Source: a virus. Taken from it: DNA of 47,733 nt. The stretch is taken from IMG/VR virus record IMGVR_UViG_3300037233_000016, positions 1 through 47,733 of that record. One strand, 5' to 3'. The position numbers were made by a program, and so were the translations under genes. This document shows positions 47,110-47,733 of the stretch, piece by piece. The notes beneath the pieces are model-generated. The model ran no database searches. It was given only the letters and a program-made list of their open reading frames with translations, and had not been told where the DNA came from. Every line of letters starts with the position of its first letter. Within the stretch, counting starts at the first letter, position 1.

Positions 47110-47124
47110 GTGTCATAATGACAC
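47110..47124. promoter_or_regulatory. 15-bp palindrome over a start codon
   Basis: GTGTCAT and ATGACAC flank a central A, with the 47118 ATG in the right arm. A protein bound here would block initiation or transcription; as RNA it would hide the start codon only weakly. Putative operator. Confidence 0.45.
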
Positions 47125-47354
47125 AGGGGGAGAAATTGAAAAAATCCAAGATCGGTCGGGTTAGCCACCGGGGAAAGTCTGGGGATGAGTCCGCGAAATC
47201 TAGCCCAGCAAGTCTAACCGAACAAAGACCGAATGAGTCTACGCCCCAGTATGAGGCCCGAAGGGCCGACCAGAAGTCAATGGCTTGGATCGCACACTAC
47301 ATTCCAATCATTCAGACTTCTGAGCCGGATAAGCGTGGTAAGTCCTTATTATAG
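47118..47354 (+). CDS. Basic early protein, 78 aa
   Basis: MTQGEKLKKSKIGRVSHRGK is basic; the middle is Ser/Glu/Pro-rich, and RRADQKSMAWIAHYIPIIQT is the only hydrophobic part. The ATG lies in the centre of a palindrome (GTGTCATAATGACAC) and no ribosome site is visible, so the true start may be elsewhere (the frame is open from 47034). Not recognised. Confidence 0.5.
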   Translation: MTQGEKLKKSKIGRVSHRGKSGDESAKSSPASLTEQRPNESTPQYEARRADQKSMAWIAHYIPIIQTSEPDKRGKSLL

Positions 47355-47597
47355 AAGAGCTTACAACACTGTTGCATTTGTGCAACACCTGTGGCATAAC
47401 AATTACACATCCTATCCCTGAGAGCACTATAGTATTAGTATAGCGAGTCTCGCAGAGACGAGCGGCAATAGCTGGGGAGGAGAGGGCGGAGTGCGAGAGC
47501 AGAAAGACTGTAATACTTCAGTGGGTATGTATAGTAGCTATAGAGCTTAGTGACAGAATGTATATACTTTGGCACAATTAGTGCATAAGGAGTGGGT
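47355..47597. other. 243-bp upstream region with hairpins, no gene
   Basis: Contains a 7-bp hairpin TGTTGCA-TTTG-TGCAACA (47370-47387), GTCTC-GCA-GAGAC near 47446-47458, and a purine-rich run (GGGGAGGAGAGGGCGGAGTG). AT-rich boxes such as ACTATAGTATTAGTATAG and TATATACTTTGG could belong to host-type promoters for the gene starting at 47598, but no pair with proper spacing stands out. AAGGAG at 47587-47592 is a good ribosome site for ATG 47598. Confidence 0.45.
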
Positions 47598-47733
47598 ATG
47601 CCTACAACATCGAGGATAGTCAAATCCCATACATCAAGCCAGTAGATAGAGTTAAGTTCGATAGTGCCATTGAGAAGCTACAGAGCCAGGAACTCACTTC
47701 AGAGGGTGAGCTTAACTACATCCTCACTCGGGT
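47598..47733 (+). pseudogene. 5' end of the contig-spanning early gene, frame broken after the start codon
   Basis: ATG 47598 has AAGGAG at a spacing of five, but its frame closes after 15 codons (MPTTSRIVKSHTSSQ). The frame of the conserved protein (IEDSQIPYIKPVDR...) begins at 47609, in another frame, with no ATG, GTG or TTG after its preceding stop at 47579-47581. One extra base, or two fewer, between 47601 and 47608 would join the two. This is either a one-base sequencing fault or a true inactivation. The gene continues across the junction to base 396. Confidence 0.5.
47607..47733. repeat. Contig-end repeat of bases 116-242
   Basis: All 127 bases are identical to 116-242, and the last 26 also equal 1-26. 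This marks the contig as a circular assembly opened inside a tandem duplication rather than at the phage's physical ends. Confidence 0.9.

Larger units (their letters stand above)
46665..47117. other. 453-bp stretch with terminator and hairpins, no confident gene
   Basis: Besides the terminator and palindrome listed separately, this stretch holds TTACGCC/GGCGTAA (46999-47005 and 47024-47030, a 7-bp stem with an 18-base loop) and three copies of AGCCCCTAA (46769, 46786, 47011 region). Two short ATG ORFs (46820-46921, 33 codons; 46875-46940, 21 basic codons) overlap each other in different frames, and neither has a convincing ribosome site. Probably regulatory. Confidence 0.45.

Noticed and set aside
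47160-47205. Short similarity to hammerhead ribozyme and RNase P core sequences (GGAAAGTCTGGGGATGAGTCCGCG region)
   Set aside because: The conserved core bases are interrupted and no consistent helices could be drawn; it lies in an open reading frame.
676-47597. tRNA genes, CRISPR arrays, insertion sequences, integrase
   Set aside because: No cloverleaf, regular repeat-spacer array, transposase or integrase motif was recognised in the gaps or proteins.

Overview
This window is essentially one complete genome of a T7-like podovirus (short-tailed, lytic, strictly + strand), assembled as a circle and opened inside an early gene. It carries a single-subunit RNA polymerase, the T7-type replication set (ssDNA-binding protein, resolvase, bifunctional primase-helicase, family A DNA polymerase, 5'-3' exonuclease), the T7-type head and tail set (portal, scaffold, capsid, tail tubular A and B, four internal virion proteins) and both terminase subunits. 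There is no integrase, no repressor and no rRNA or tRNA that I can see. The host cannot be read from the sequence. Internal virion proteins, a peptidoglycan peptidase and Sec-exported proteins point to a Gram-negative host, and an AgmX/PglI-type TonB-like domain (common in myxobacteria and other delta-like lineages) is the only taxonomic hint.

Layout. 42.98-47.73 kb plus 0-2.1 kb: early region of many very small genes, a large share of them single-pass membrane peptides or exported proteins, chained by ATGA/TAATG overlaps. 2.16-4.6 kb: RNA polymerase. 4.6-14.1 kb: middle region (endonuclease VII-type HNH, ssDNA-binding protein, Hjc-like resolvase, M15 endolysin, TonB-like protein, primase-helicase, DNA polymerase, phosphoesterase, exonuclease, two nucleotide-metabolism proteins). 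14.2-42.5 kb: late region (small virion or assembly proteins, portal, a carbohydrate-binding-like repeat protein, scaffold, capsid, a second HNH, tail tubes, internal virion proteins A-D, a coiled-coil membrane protein, terminases, fibre, zincin, holin candidate, exported lectin-like protein). A 15-bp-stem hairpin at 42500-42539 closes the late region. About 435 bp of non-coding, repeat-rich DNA follows before the early genes begin, and I infer that the physical genome ends and packaging site lie there.

How it works together. Early peptides are probably made first by host RNA polymerase, then the phage polymerase takes over for the middle and late genes. The genes for RNA polymerase, primase-helicase and DNA polymerase are each entered through a tiny upstream ORF whose stop codon overlaps the enzyme's start codon (TTGA, GTGA, ATGA), which suggests coupled translation.

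Most unusual points: the TonB/AgmX-like periplasmic protein fused by overlap to the endolysin gene; the early array of chained membrane micro-proteins with two related exported proteins; the cysteine-rich and zinc-ribbon micro-proteins and the repeat adhesin within the head genes; a tail tubular B protein split in two; an FxxAT tandem repeat in the largest internal virion protein; and a 216-bp in-frame tandem duplication at the contig junction.
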